DNA from: RGIG7179 sp051893555
GTDB taxonomy: Bacteria; Bacillota; Clostridia; Peptostreptococcales; Anaerovoracaceae
DNA length: 64,000 bases
Assembly: GCA_051893555.1 (NCBI GenBank)
Contig: JBJFHL010000091.1
Coordinates: forward strand, 1 to 64,000
Direction of reading: 5' to 3'
Made by a program: the position numbers and the translations under genes. Positions 49,415 through 58,364 of the stretch are shown here, one piece after another. The notes beneath the pieces were generated by a model that saw nothing but the letters and a program-made list of their open reading frames with translations, had not been told where the DNA came from and searched no databases. Within the stretch, counting starts at the first letter, position 1; each line of letters opens with the position of its first letter.

Positions 49415-50859
49415 CGCTCTTGCTTCTCGCAGTCATGATCGTGTTTCCTGCGGCCAGTCTTGGCTGGATCTCGGGGCAGCTCCGCACTGCCGAAGAACAG
49501 GTTGAAATCACAGAAACCTACCGTCAGGGAGACCCTTCTGCAATCCATGGTCTGCGATTACAGCTGCAGTCCTCCTGTGGGCAGGACCTTTTCTGGGAAA
49601 CGGACTGTATGTTTCAGGACGAATCCATGTACCCCACATCAGAAAGCAGGTTCAGCTACGGGCAGCAAAACCCAGAGCTTCCTGAAACCTCATCCTGCTA
49701 CTTTAACCTGAATGTATCACATGGTCACGATTCGTGGGAGGAATCCGTTGCGGGAGAGCAGCCGGGACTGGCTGCCGCATCGCTGGAAATTGCAGAAGAC
49801 ACACCTGCCGGAAAAACCGGCCGCCGTACTGTCCGCATGGCAGATTACTGCAAATACTATGCACTGAGTCTGCAGGCCAGAATCCCTTTTGCAAATGCGT
49901 CCAGTCAGAAGAATTTTTTCGGATCCAGCAGAGTGATCCTGGATGAAACTGCGAAAGCGTCCTGGTACGCTTCATTGGAAAAGAATTCCGGGCAAAAGAT
50001 TATGCAGGAATTGCAGGATTATTTTCAGATTCCGGTTCTGGAGGATGAAAACGTTTTCATTGAAATAGGAAGAGATTACTCCGGAAACGTGGACAGCGCA
50101 GCTTACGGGACTCCGGAAAAAGGTTCCGATGCGTATTATACATCGTGTCAGAGCGTGGATCTCGGAAATGCGTTCTGTTTCGTGATTCAAGGGCACAGTG
50201 TCTGGGGCAAACCAATGGATTTCAGTCAGGTTCCCGGCGGATATGGAATCTACAGAATTCCATACACTTCAGAAGGAGTGCTTCAACCGGAAAAGCTGAC
50301 CATGGTACATTGCCTGAATCCTTCTATTGATATTCTCAGTCTTTCACTCTCCGAAGATGGCAGCCGGATCCTTCTTCAAACGTTGGAAGATGACGATTTA
50401 TACTGCCTGACCGTCCTTCATGCAGATACCTTCAAGGAGCTGCAGTACACTGCATATCCGTTGCAAAAATCAGAAGAGCATACAGTGCCGTCCCTTTTCC
50501 GTGGAGAAAACTGTCTTGCGGTTCTTTCTGCAAACATGCAACAGCTTATGATCCTGGCGGAGAAAGACGACGGCACTTATCAAGACGTATTTACAGCCCA
50601 CCTTCCGGAGAAGCTGATGGAAACGCAGAGCTTCACTGACTGTGACCGTCTGTTATACACAGATGGACGCCTTTTCATCGCCGGTTCTCTGTATATTTCC
50701 GACAACCGTGGCGAACGTCCATACGGATTTTACATTGCGGTCTATGATGAAACGGGGTTGCTGTACTATGGAGAATATGAAACCAGTCTGCTGGAACAGC
50801 TGAACAGTCAGTCGTACTCCTACTGGACGCAGGAAATGACAATTTTTCATTCTCAATGA
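49399..50859 (+). CDS. Membrane-anchored extracytoplasmic protein (copy 2)
   Basis: 486 residues. N-terminal helix YMTLLLLAVMIVFPAASLGW, then an extracellular region with SQVPGGYGIYRIPYTSE and LYCLTVLHADTFKELQ, which correspond to PGGYGIYRLPY and LTLLRTDTMEILQ of the protein at 47427. The GGAGAGGAGGAAACCCC site is inside the preceding gene. Similar size but only scattered identity, so the duplication is old. Last gene of the operon. Confidence 0.8.
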   Translation: MRKYMTLLLLAVMIVFPAASLGWISGQLRTAEEQVEITETYRQGDPSAIHGLRLQLQSSCGQDLFWETDCMFQDESMYPTSESRFSYGQQNPELPETSSCYFNLNVSHGHDSWEESVAGEQPGLAAASLEIAEDTPAGKTGRRTVRMADYCKYYALSLQARIPFANASSQKNFFGSSRVILDETAKASWYASLEKNSGQKIMQELQDYFQIPVLEDENVFIEIGRDYSGNVDSAAYGTPEKGSDAYYTSCQSVDLGNAFCFVIQGHSVWGKPMDFSQVPGGYGIYRIPYTSEGVLQPEKLTMVHCLNPSIDILSLSLSEDGSRILLQTLEDDDLYCLTVLHADTFKELQYTAYPLQKSEEHTVPSLFRGENCLAVLSANMQQLMILAEKDDGTYQDVFTAHLPEKLMETQSFTDCDRLLYTDGRLFIAGSLYISDNRGERPYGFYIAVYDETGLLYYGEYETSLLEQLNSQSYSYWTQEMTIFHSQ

Positions 50860-50863
50860 AAAG

Positions 50864-50916
50864 AAAAAGGGACCTGTCACAGGATAGTTCTTCCGACATT
50901 GACGAGTCCCTTTTTT
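50864..50916. terminator. Bidirectional terminator
   Basis: AAAAAGGGAC (50864) pairs with GTCCCTTTTT (50906), with a 32-base loop and T tracts on both strands. It ends the ABC operon and the pseudogene that faces it. Confidence 0.85.
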
Positions 50917-50924
50917 ACATTCTC

Positions 50925-51804
50925 TTAATTTTCAATCAGTTTCCGGTACTCCGGACGATCCTCCATCGGAAGCCCCAGAGCATCCATAGCTGCCTCAATG
51001 GATAGATTCATGTTTCTCATCAGATTTCGTATGGCATCGGCCATATTCTTTACAGCCTCCTGCCGTCCTCTTTCCAAAGCGTTCTCTTCGATTGCATCGC
51101 TGAAATTGCACATTTTCTCTGCCTCCCCTTCCATCTTTCTCGTCATTGGAATCCCAAACTTTGATTCCAGAATTTGCTTCTTCTGTATCGGCTGTATCTT
51201 TCCCGAAAGCAGTACATCCAGCATCTGAAGAATATCCACTTGCGTGTTTTCTGGATTCCCCAGACAAATCATGACCAGAGTTATCAAGTCATAATCTTCT
51301 TTTTTCTCTCGGCTTTTACCGACAACGATTTCTTCTGCCATCTGATATGTACTGATTGAATTTTCTCTGCGTTTCGGCGGCTCCAGACAGATCCAGATAG
51401 AATATACCTTTCTGATTTTTCCGTAGTCTTCACCACGAAAGACTGTTCCACGTTGGGATGAGATCAAACGACAGATATAATAAATTCCCCGCTTCGTCAA
51501 AGGATAACCCGGGTGAAATTTTCTCTGTCACAGATGAATCTTCGTTCTGTGTGCCTATAATTCGACCATCTATCGGCTTTTCCGTCAGATCATCTGCATG
51601 AACCGGTACTGACGCAACTTCTGGTGAACTCACGATGTACCTTTCTGCAATTTCTTCGATGGAACAGTCCCGATATTCATCAGTACATTTTTTCAAAATC
51701 CAGGCAAGCACAACTTTATTTGATAAAATATGTTTGCAGCATGTATCGTATCCAGCTTTCGCTCCAGCCAGATCAATATCTTTCGCAATGGTTGTTTTCT
51801 GCAT
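50925..51804 (-). pseudogene. Rpn/PD-(D/E)XK transposase-type nuclease, disrupted
   Basis: Two overlapping frames belong together. The first (ATG 51804, GGGGAAG upstream) gives MQKTTIAKDIDLAGAKAGYD to IIGTQNEDSSVTE; the second resumes as FHPGYPLTKRGIYYICRLIS and runs to LGLPMEDRPEYRKLIEN. Intact relatives have roughly 35 more residues between, with the catalytic (I/V)xVEAQ motif. So a deletion with frameshift near 51,520-51,535 removed the active site. Relatives are called Rpn family recombination-promoting nuclease/putative transposase. The remnant is otherwise well preserved, so the loss looks recent. Confidence 0.8.
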
Positions 51805-51939
51805 TGTTTCTTCCCCTATATTGTATGAAAAAAGCAATAATTTGTCAACGACCGGTCTTTATGATAACTATACCATAAATTCCATTTTTTACAACCATTT
51901 ATTTCCGTCATATATTTCCATTTTCCGACATAATTCGAT

Positions 51940-52752
51940 TCATTTACTTTTAACTGCAATTTCATAAGCGGTATATGTACCTGCAGGTTTATATCCGAAA
52001 CTTTCGGCAAGATGGAGGGATTCCGGATTCTGTGCATCCCAGCTTGGGTAAAGTCCGCGGTCCAGGCATTCCAGAATCAGGCGGGCACCGCAGCACCGGG
52101 CAAGTCCTTTCAGGCGATGATCCGGATGGGTATCAATTTCGATTTCTATCCCTTTTTCGTATCGGGAATAGGATGCCGCACTTGCAGCAAGCTTACCATC
52201 CTTCCGGTCCACTGCGGCTACACCGATTCCAAGGCTCTGAAAATCACGATAGCTTGCGAACTGCCCGCAGAGGCTGAAGCTCCATTCCTCCGATAATGCC
52301 TGCTGATATATCGCAGCATCTAACATTTGCAGCACATAACCTTCCGGTACATTCTCCGCCATGGCTTCCAGTTTACCTCTGTCGAAGGCATTGCCATCTT
52401 TCTCTGTGGCGTATCGTGTTACTTTGCGTGCACGCTGACCCAGGCTTTTTTCAACCAGCTTCGCCCAGCTTGGATCCTGCGGCACCATAATGCACATGGA
52501 GAGCGGATAGTCTTCCAGAGCCGCAGCAAACTGAATCAGCCCTGTATCCGGTTTTCCTGCCAGAAAGCAGAAATCTCCCAGAATCACCGCCGCCGAAGAA
52601 GGATTTTTCAACGTGTCAGCGAAAACACGGCCCTGAATATTTTGCAAAGCGGACCAGATCATGGTCTCCTTCCACCCTTCAAAAAGCACGGAAGCCTCCC
52701 GCAGCTGCGCAGGTTCCGTGAGCTGTGGATAGTTAAAATTCTGTATGTTCAT
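51940..52752 (-). CDS. GNAT family acetyltransferase
   Basis: 270 residues from ATG 52752 (CGAGGAAATAT upstream); ATG 52779 is an alternative. The C-terminal half has the GNAT acetyl-CoA region: GIEIEIDTHPDHRLKGLARC then CGARLILECLDRGLYPSWDA and SLHLAESFGYKPAGTYTAYE. The N-terminal half is a separate variable domain, as in the GNAT_acetyltran (PF12746) group. Substrate unknown. It has no operon partner. Confidence 0.88.
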   Translation of the reverse strand: MNIQNFNYPQLTEPAQLREASVLFEGWKETMIWSALQNIQGRVFADTLKNPSSAAVILGDFCFLAGKPDTGLIQFAAALEDYPLSMCIMVPQDPSWAKLVEKSLGQRARKVTRYATEKDGNAFDRGKLEAMAENVPEGYVLQMLDAAIYQQALSEEWSFSLCGQFASYRDFQSLGIGVAAVDRKDGKLAASAASYSRYEKGIEIEIDTHPDHRLKGLARCCGARLILECLDRGLYPSWDAQNPESLHLAESFGYKPAGTYTAYEIAVKSK

Positions 52753-52849
52753 ATATTTCCTCGAGCTTTCTTCAGACATTTTTCTTCTCTTTATCCTAAC
52801 AGAAAAAGGGCAGCAGTGCCACCCCTCTTCCTGAAATATTGGTTTTGTT

Positions 52850-53185
52850 TTACTGACGATTGTGGGTATTATTGCCATCCAGAACGTCTTCCACCCCGTT
52901 TTTCACGTCATTGGCTCCGTCTCTTATATCATCCCCCAGGTCATCCGCACCATTTCTCAGATCGTCACCGAGATTATCTCCGTTCCCGGTGCCATTGTTG
53001 TTGCGGTCATTGTCATTCAGCACACCGTTACGGTCATCATAGGAATTGTCATTGGTCAGATTTTTATCGGCGTTCGGTGTCTGGTTGAGATCGTTGTTTC
53101 TGTTATTATCTCCGCAGCCTGTCAGAACCGCCATGGAAAATACCAGAAGGGCCGCCATAAAAATTGCAGCAAGTTTTCTTTTCAT
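52850..53185 (-). CDS. Small lipoprotein, Asp/Asn-rich
   Basis: 111 residues. Signal sequence KRKLAAIFMAALLVFSMAVL with lipobox LTGC; the mature part is unusually rich in Asn, Asp and Gly (NNRNNDLNQTPNADKNLTND; GDDLRNGADDLGDDIRDG), with a short internal repeat (DDLxNGADDLxDDIRDGAND). Surface-exposed and probably unstructured, it could bind cations. AAAGGAGTATTTCTC precedes the ATG. Confidence 0.85.
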   Translation of the reverse strand: MKRKLAAIFMAALLVFSMAVLTGCGDNNRNNDLNQTPNADKNLTNDNSYDDRNGVLNDNDRNNNGTGNGDNLGDDLRNGADDLGDDIRDGANDVKNGVEDVLDGNNTHNRQ

Positions 53186-53264
53186 GAGAAATACTCCTTT
53201 CTATACTTCATGTATTCGCAGTTAGTTTGGTGCATTTCTCATGAAATTATACGGAAATTCCGCA

Positions 53265-53293
53265 TAAAAACGGAGAAGCTTTCGCTTCTCCGT
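53265..53293 (-). terminator. Terminator of ispH-rpsA
   Basis: On the minus strand ACGGAGAAGC-GAAA-GCTTCTCCGT, a perfect 10-bp stem with a GAAA loop, followed by TTTTTATG. Confidence 0.93.
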
Positions 53294-53328
53294 CAATATG
53301 CAATGCGTGTTATGACATTGTGTCCGGA

Positions 53329-55269
53329 CTATTCTTCGTCTTCTGCTTCTTCTGCTTCAACGTCAGCGTCCAGTGCCTGCTTGATGCTCAGGCTGATTCT
53401 CTTTCTCTCAGTATCGATTTCCAGAATCTTCGCAGCAACAGCCTGTCCGATTTCCAGTTCTTCCGCGATGTTGGTCACTCTCTTGTTTGCAACTTCGGAA
53501 ATGTGTACCAGTCCGTCAAGACCAGGTTCCAGTTCTACGAATGCGCCGTATTCCTTAATCTGAACAACTTTACCTTCCACGATCTGACCAACTTCATACT
53601 TTTCGTTGATCACGGACCACGGTTCAGGCTGGGTCTGCTTCAGACCTAAGGAAATCTTGCCCTTTTCTTCGTTCATGGAAAGGATCTTTACCTTTACCTT
53701 GTCGCCGATCTGAAGAACTTCCTGCGGGTGTTTCAGCTTGCCCCAGGAAATTTCAGAGATGTGCAGTAAACCGTCGATACCGCCCAGGTCTACGAAAGCA
53801 CCGTAATCGGTAAATCTCATAACGGTTCCTTCTACGATATCGTCTACATGCAGACTGCTCCAGATCTCATCCAGTTTCTTCTTCTTTTCTTCTGCAAGAA
53901 CAGTCTTGTGAGAGAATACAGCTCTGCCTCTCTTCTGGTCAACTCTGGTAATCTTGACATCCAGTTCCTGACCCATAAATTCATCGGCATTTTCCACATA
54001 CTTGTCAGATAACTGTGACAGAGGAATAAAGCCGGAAACTTCTTTATAAGCAGCGATTACGCCACCATTCACCTGTTTTACAACCTTAACGGTGATAATC
54101 GACTTATTCTCGAATGCTTCGATGATTTCGCCCCAGTGTTCATTTACTTCTAATTTCTTCTTAGAAAGTAAGATGCCGCCGTCACCATCATCTGTCTTGA
54201 TGACTTTCGCCTGGATTTCATCGCCTTCGTGGAATAAATCTGTTAGCTTCTGGTCTCCTTCCAATGTTACTTCTTCTTTCGGAATAATACCATCCTTTTT
54301 GCATCCCATGTTAACGATGATCTCTTTTTCAGTAACCTGGTGTACCTTTCCGTTAACAGTTTCGCCTACTCTAGGTAATCTTAATGATTTTTCGATATCT
54401 TCCATTAAGTCCTGCATGTTCATTTCAGTGATGTTTTCACTCATGGTAGCAATAACCTCCTTAATTACGCATTCAGGTGTCGATGCACCTGCCGCAATAC
54501 CTATTTTATTACATTTTCGCAATTCTTGCAATGGTAAATCTTCTATTTTTTCGACAAAATAGCTATTTTCGCAATAGTTTTTTGAAATTTCCCAAAGTTT
54601 TCTAGTATTGGAACTGTCTCTTCCCCCAATAATTACCATTGCATCGCTTTCTTTTGCCAATGTGATGCATCCATTCTGCCTGTCCGTCGTAGCATTGCAT
54701 ATGGTATTGCGAACCGTAAAATTCTTTCCCTTCTTATTCAGAACATCTGTCACGGCTTCCAGGGTTTCTTTTCGGATCGTCGTCTGACACACAAGAAACA
54801 GGTTGTCCTCCTCCAGTAAGTCCGCTTCCCGGGCAGAGGCCACAATCCTGGCCTGATTGCCGCACCAGCCGGCAATGCCCCGCACCTCCGGATGATTTCG
54901 GTCACCCACGATTACAACCTGATACCCGTCTTCCCACGCCTGCCGCACCAGGGTGTGGATTTTGCTCACGAAGGGGCAGGTCGCATTGACTACGTGAATC
55001 TTTTTTCGGTCTGCTTCTTCGAAAAAGACCGCCGGTTCGCCATGGGACCGGACAATGACCGTATCTCCTTCTTTTACTTCTTCCAGCGTCTCAATGATAC
55101 GCACACCACGCTGTGCCAGATCATCGGTAACAAACTTGTTATGGATCAGCGGACCGCAAGTGTAAATGGGGCGGCTTTCCTTTTTTTCGATCTGCTCTTC
55201 TGTTTTCGTCAGGGCACGCTTCACACCAAAGCAGAAGCCGGAATTCTCAGCCCTTCTTATTTCTCTCAT
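53329..55269 (-). CDS. ispH: IspH (HMBPP reductase)-ribosomal protein S1 fusion
   Basis: 646 residues. Residues 1-280 are IspH, the last enzyme of the MEP isoprenoid pathway: NSGFCFGVKRALTKTEEQIE, VNATCPFVSKIHTLVRQAWE and IAAGASTPECVIKEVI hold the three Fe-S cysteines. Residues about 300-646 carry four S1 RNA-binding domains (GKVHQVTEKEIIVNMGCKKD; TDYGAFVDLGGIDGLLHISE; KEYGAFVELEPGLDGLVHIS), ending in an acidic tail. The fusion is known in Clostridia. Start overlaps the rarA 3' end. Confidence 0.96.
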   Translation of the reverse strand: MREIRRAENSGFCFGVKRALTKTEEQIEKKESRPIYTCGPLIHNKFVTDDLAQRGVRIIETLEEVKEGDTVIVRSHGEPAVFFEEADRKKIHVVNATCPFVSKIHTLVRQAWEDGYQVVIVGDRNHPEVRGIAGWCGNQARIVASAREADLLEEDNLFLVCQTTIRKETLEAVTDVLNKKGKNFTVRNTICNATTDRQNGCITLAKESDAMVIIGGRDSSNTRKLWEISKNYCENSYFVEKIEDLPLQELRKCNKIGIAAGASTPECVIKEVIATMSENITEMNMQDLMEDIEKSLRLPRVGETVNGKVHQVTEKEIIVNMGCKKDGIIPKEEVTLEGDQKLTDLFHEGDEIQAKVIKTDDGDGGILLSKKKLEVNEHWGEIIEAFENKSIITVKVVKQVNGGVIAAYKEVSGFIPLSQLSDKYVENADEFMGQELDVKITRVDQKRGRAVFSHKTVLAEEKKKKLDEIWSSLHVDDIVEGTVMRFTDYGAFVDLGGIDGLLHISEISWGKLKHPQEVLQIGDKVKVKILSMNEEKGKISLGLKQTQPEPWSVINEKYEVGQIVEGKVVQIKEYGAFVELEPGLDGLVHISEVANKRVTNIAEELEIGQAVAAKILEIDTERKRISLSIKQALDADVEAEEAEDEE

Positions 55270-56539
55270 AGCTTTTTTCCAGACTTTCCAAAAATTTTTT
55301 GAACGAGGCCTCAGAGCCGTTCTCCGTCGGCTGATAATATTTCACGCCTTCTGCCTCCAGATTGTCCGGCAGATATTGCTGATCCACATAACCGCCATAG
55401 GCATGAGGATATTTATATGTATTGCCATATCCCAGTTTTTTTGCGCCCTGATAGTGGGCATCCTTCAGATGGGCCGGAATATCATCGATTTTTTTCGTTT
55501 TCAGATCAGACAGCGCGGCCTGGTAGGCTGACACAGCAGAATTGGATTTCGGAGCCGAAGCCAGCAGAATGACCGCCTGACTCAGATTGATCGCCGCTTC
55601 CGGAAGTCCCACCATCATGGCTGCCTGCACGCAGGCTGTCACGATGGAAATCGCCGACGGGTACGCCATGCCGATGTCTTCACTGGCGATCACCAGCAGC
55701 CGGCGTCCGATCATCTGGATATCCGCTCCGCCGTCGATCAGCCGGGCAAAATAGTGAATTGCCGCATCCGGATCGCTTCCTCGTATGGATTTCTGCAAAG
55801 CGGACAGTAGATTGTATCTGTCATCGCCTTTGTCATAGAATCCCACCTTGCGCTGCATGGCTTCTGCCACGATTTCTTTGGTTATGGTCTGTCCTTCCCC
55901 CAGATTGTCTACGATGAAACCCACGGTATCCAGAGTGACTCTGGCATCGCCGTTTGCCATGCTGCCAATCAGTTCCAGCGCATCCTCTTCCCAGGAAATA
56001 TGCAGGTTTCCAAACCCCTTCTCTTTATCCTCCAGCGCACGTCGGGCAATCGTCATCAGGTTCTCCGGACTGAGACGCCGAAATTCGTAAATATTCCGCA
56101 CCCGGCTGATAATGGCATTGTTCACAGCAAAATACGGATTCTCGGTGGTACTGCCGATGAATTTGATTACGCCCTCTTCCAACGCTTTCAGAAGGGAGTC
56201 CTGCTGCAGCTTGTTCCACCGGTGGAACTCGTCAATATAGACATATGTGGTCTTTTTTTCCAGTCCAAAAAACCGGACTCTTGCATTGTCCAGCAGTTCT
56301 TTCAGCTCTTTTGTCCCCGTGACGGAAGCATTGATTTCATGGAATTCCCCATCCATTTCCCGTGCGATAATTCTGGCCAGGGTAGTTTTTCCCGTACCGG
56401 ACGGACCGAAAAAGATGGCAGAATCAAAGGTTTTATTTTTAATGGAATTATAGAACAGGGAGCCGGGATACATAAAATGTTCCTGCCCCACGAATTCTTC
56501 CAGACAATTTGGACGCATTCTGGTCGACAATGGTATCAT
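55247..56539 (-). CDS. rarA: Replication-associated recombination protein A (RarA/MgsA)
   Basis: 430 residues. AIFFGPSGTGKTTLARIIAR (Walker A) near 45, TYVYIDEFHRWNKLQQDSLL (Walker B) near 95, STTENPYFAVNNAIISRVRN (sensor I) near 130; the C-terminal domain has PSAISIVTACVQAAMMVGLP and PKSNSAVSAYQAALSDLKTK. A clamp-loader-like AAA+ protein acting at stalled forks. Its last codons overlap ispH-rpsA. Confidence 0.95.
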   Translation of the reverse strand: MIPLSTRMRPNCLEEFVGQEHFMYPGSLFYNSIKNKTFDSAIFFGPSGTGKTTLARIIAREMDGEFHEINASVTGTKELKELLDNARVRFFGLEKKTTYVYIDEFHRWNKLQQDSLLKALEEGVIKFIGSTTENPYFAVNNAIISRVRNIYEFRRLSPENLMTIARRALEDKEKGFGNLHISWEEDALELIGSMANGDARVTLDTVGFIVDNLGEGQTITKEIVAEAMQRKVGFYDKGDDRYNLLSALQKSIRGSDPDAAIHYFARLIDGGADIQMIGRRLLVIASEDIGMAYPSAISIVTACVQAAMMVGLPEAAINLSQAVILLASAPKSNSAVSAYQAALSDLKTKKIDDIPAHLKDAHYQGAKKLGYGNTYKYPHAYGGYVDQQYLPDNLEAEGVKYYQPTENGSEASFKKFLESLEKSYERNKKG

Positions 56540-56606
56540 CTTTGGTGTTTCCCCTTCTATGTGTTTCTGCGTTCTGTGCGGTTTCTCCGGCCGCGTGAAT
56601 CAGTCG

Positions 56607-57134
56607 TTATTCAAAAGAAGCGACGAAAACATCCTCCACCGCTTTCTCTGACAGAGATTCCAGCGCATTCAGCGCCTTTTCTTTCGTATCCACCACAGGG
56701 CTGATGACTTTAAACACATCATCTGCTTTCACAATCTCCGCAGAAATCCCCTGGCTGTTCAGTGAGGCTGCCAGCTTTTCTGCCGCCTCCCGGGTGGAAA
56801 ATGCACCGAATTGCAGTGCAAAGCCTTCTGTCGGTACAGACCCATCCTCTTCATCCGGATCCACCGCCTGCTCTGCCCCTGCTTTTTCTACATCCTGACC
56901 GGATTCCTGCTCCGCCTTCTGATCGGATTTCTTTTCAGAATCGCCGGCGATTCTTGCCGGAGATTCGTCTGCATCAAAGCCAATCATCGGTCCCACAATA
57001 AAGCGGGCCGTCAGATATCCGAAAAAAACCGCCAACACCATTATACCAAGAAACATACCAAATTTCATCCTTGAATTTTGTCCGGCTGTCTTTCTTTTTT
57101 TCACACGCCGTCTCGCCGCCATCTGCCTGTTCAT
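56607..57134 (-). CDS. SPOR-domain membrane protein
   Basis: 175 residues. Basic cytosolic N-terminus (MAARRRVKKRKTAGQNSR), one membrane helix (FGMFLGIMVLAVFFGYLTA), an acidic linker and a C-terminal SPOR domain (FALQFGAFSTREAAEKLAAS ... VFKVISPVVDTKEKALNALE). SPOR domains bind denuded peptidoglycan at division or spore septa. The gene ends 67 bases before rarA. Confidence 0.88.
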   Translation of the reverse strand: MNRQMAARRRVKKRKTAGQNSRMKFGMFLGIMVLAVFFGYLTARFIVGPMIGFDADESPARIAGDSEKKSDQKAEQESGQDVEKAGAEQAVDPDEEDGSVPTEGFALQFGAFSTREAAEKLAASLNSQGISAEIVKADDVFKVISPVVDTKEKALNALESLSEKAVEDVFVASFE

Positions 57135-57220
57135 GCTTTACCTCCGCCTGCAGGATTCTTTTCTTCCATTTTATGAATCCGTCCGAAAAGTATGCACGAA
57201 AATCCCATCCGTATTCCTGT

Positions 57221-57736
57221 TCAGCGGCGTGCCTTTGCTGCCAGATGATCCAGGAATGCAAGGATCCGGCGGGTCCGGAGATTTTCCACAGAAACCAGCT
57301 GTATACAAGTTTCCAGATACATGATTCCCTCTTCATCGGTGCTGCCTTTCATAGAATGAAGAAGACCTGTCAGCCTTCGGCTTTCGGAAACACTTTTTTT
57401 CTCCGGAATATACAGAATACGAATCTGTTTTTCTTCATTCACATAGATCGTATCTACAGACAGGATCATTTCTTCCGTCCTCCATAGCCAGTCCCGGCAG
57501 ATGTCCAGCTGCTTCAGTATTTCCTTTATAATTTCAAGCAAGACGGAAGCCGGAATCATTTCCATGTCCCGCAGCCGCCGATATCCCTCCGTATGATAGA
57601 TCACCTGCATCTGCGCTTCCTGAAGGATCACATCCGCAGGAAAAAACGCCGGGCAGGTACCTGCTGCCAGCCTCGAAACGGCCGCCTGAAAGGGCAGAGC
57701 CTGCACCGGGAATATCACTCTCCTGATTTCACTCAT
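57221..57736 (-). CDS. Hypothetical protein at the end of the Tad cluster
   Basis: 171 residues from ATG 57736 (GGAGGGG upstream; overlaps the previous gene). LLEIIKEILKQLDICRDWLW then RTEEMILSVDTIYVNEEKQI resembles the N-terminal part of DUF6382-type proteins found near Firmicute pilus genes. No membrane helix. Possibly an assembly or regulatory factor of the pilus; this rests on position. Confidence 0.7.
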   Translation of the reverse strand: MSEIRRVIFPVQALPFQAAVSRLAAGTCPAFFPADVILQEAQMQVIYHTEGYRRLRDMEMIPASVLLEIIKEILKQLDICRDWLWRTEEMILSVDTIYVNEEKQIRILYIPEKKSVSESRRLTGLLHSMKGSTDEEGIMYLETCIQLVSVENLRTRRILAFLDHLAAKARR

Positions 57737-58364
57737 ATTCTTCCCCTCCGCCGCACAGCCGGCAGGCGGAATATCCTTTCCGTCTGGCATCTTCACGATC
57801 CATCTGTATTCCCTCATTCTGCTCCCCGGTTTCTCTTTTCACCACGGAACAGGACGGCAGATGATACTTTTCTCCGTATCGCAGATAAACCGTCACCTTC
57901 TGTGAGGCACCATTCTGTGTAAACGCGCTCTCTTCCAGCGGAGAGGCATCCTGCAGCGCCCCGGTAAATCCCCTTGCCAGAAGTTTTTCTGTAAAGACGA
58001 TTTTACCGGTGAGCCCTGCCGGATTCTCCACTGCAAACTTTGCTTCCGTTGTTACACCAATCAGATCATCTATATTCTCTGCCCGATGCAGATAGTCCAC
58101 TTTTTTTACCCGAAAATCCGTCAAATCATCACATTCACGAAGAACACTGTCTTCTATCTTGCTGCAAAGGGAAACAGTATACATAAATGAATTCGCATAA
58201 AGACTGATTTCTTTGACTTCTTTCGCAGTAAGAAAGCTGATGGACTGGCATATGGAAATGATCCGAATCACCAGTGTCAGTGCCACAATGGCAAGAATAC
58301 AGATGGGAAGCGTCATCACTGCCTCAACCAGATAACTCCCCTTCTTTTTCTGCAGTTCTTTCAT
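57729..58364 (-). CDS. TadE-like minor pilin
   Basis: 211 residues from ATG 58364 (AAGGA upstream). N-terminal KKKGSYLVEAVMTLPICILA then IVALTLVIRI is the class III prepilin/TadE type, with glutamate five residues after the glycine. The C-terminus has YHLPSCSVVKRETG ... KGYSACRLCGG, a His/Cys pattern like an Ada-type zinc site, not usual in TadE. Its 5' end overlaps the preceding gene by 41 bases. Confidence 0.8.
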   Translation of the reverse strand: MKELQKKKGSYLVEAVMTLPICILAIVALTLVIRIISICQSISFLTAKEVKEISLYANSFMYTVSLCSKIEDSVLRECDDLTDFRVKKVDYLHRAENIDDLIGVTTEAKFAVENPAGLTGKIVFTEKLLARGFTGALQDASPLEESAFTQNGASQKVTVYLRYGEKYHLPSCSVVKRETGEQNEGIQMDREDARRKGYSACRLCGGGEEYE

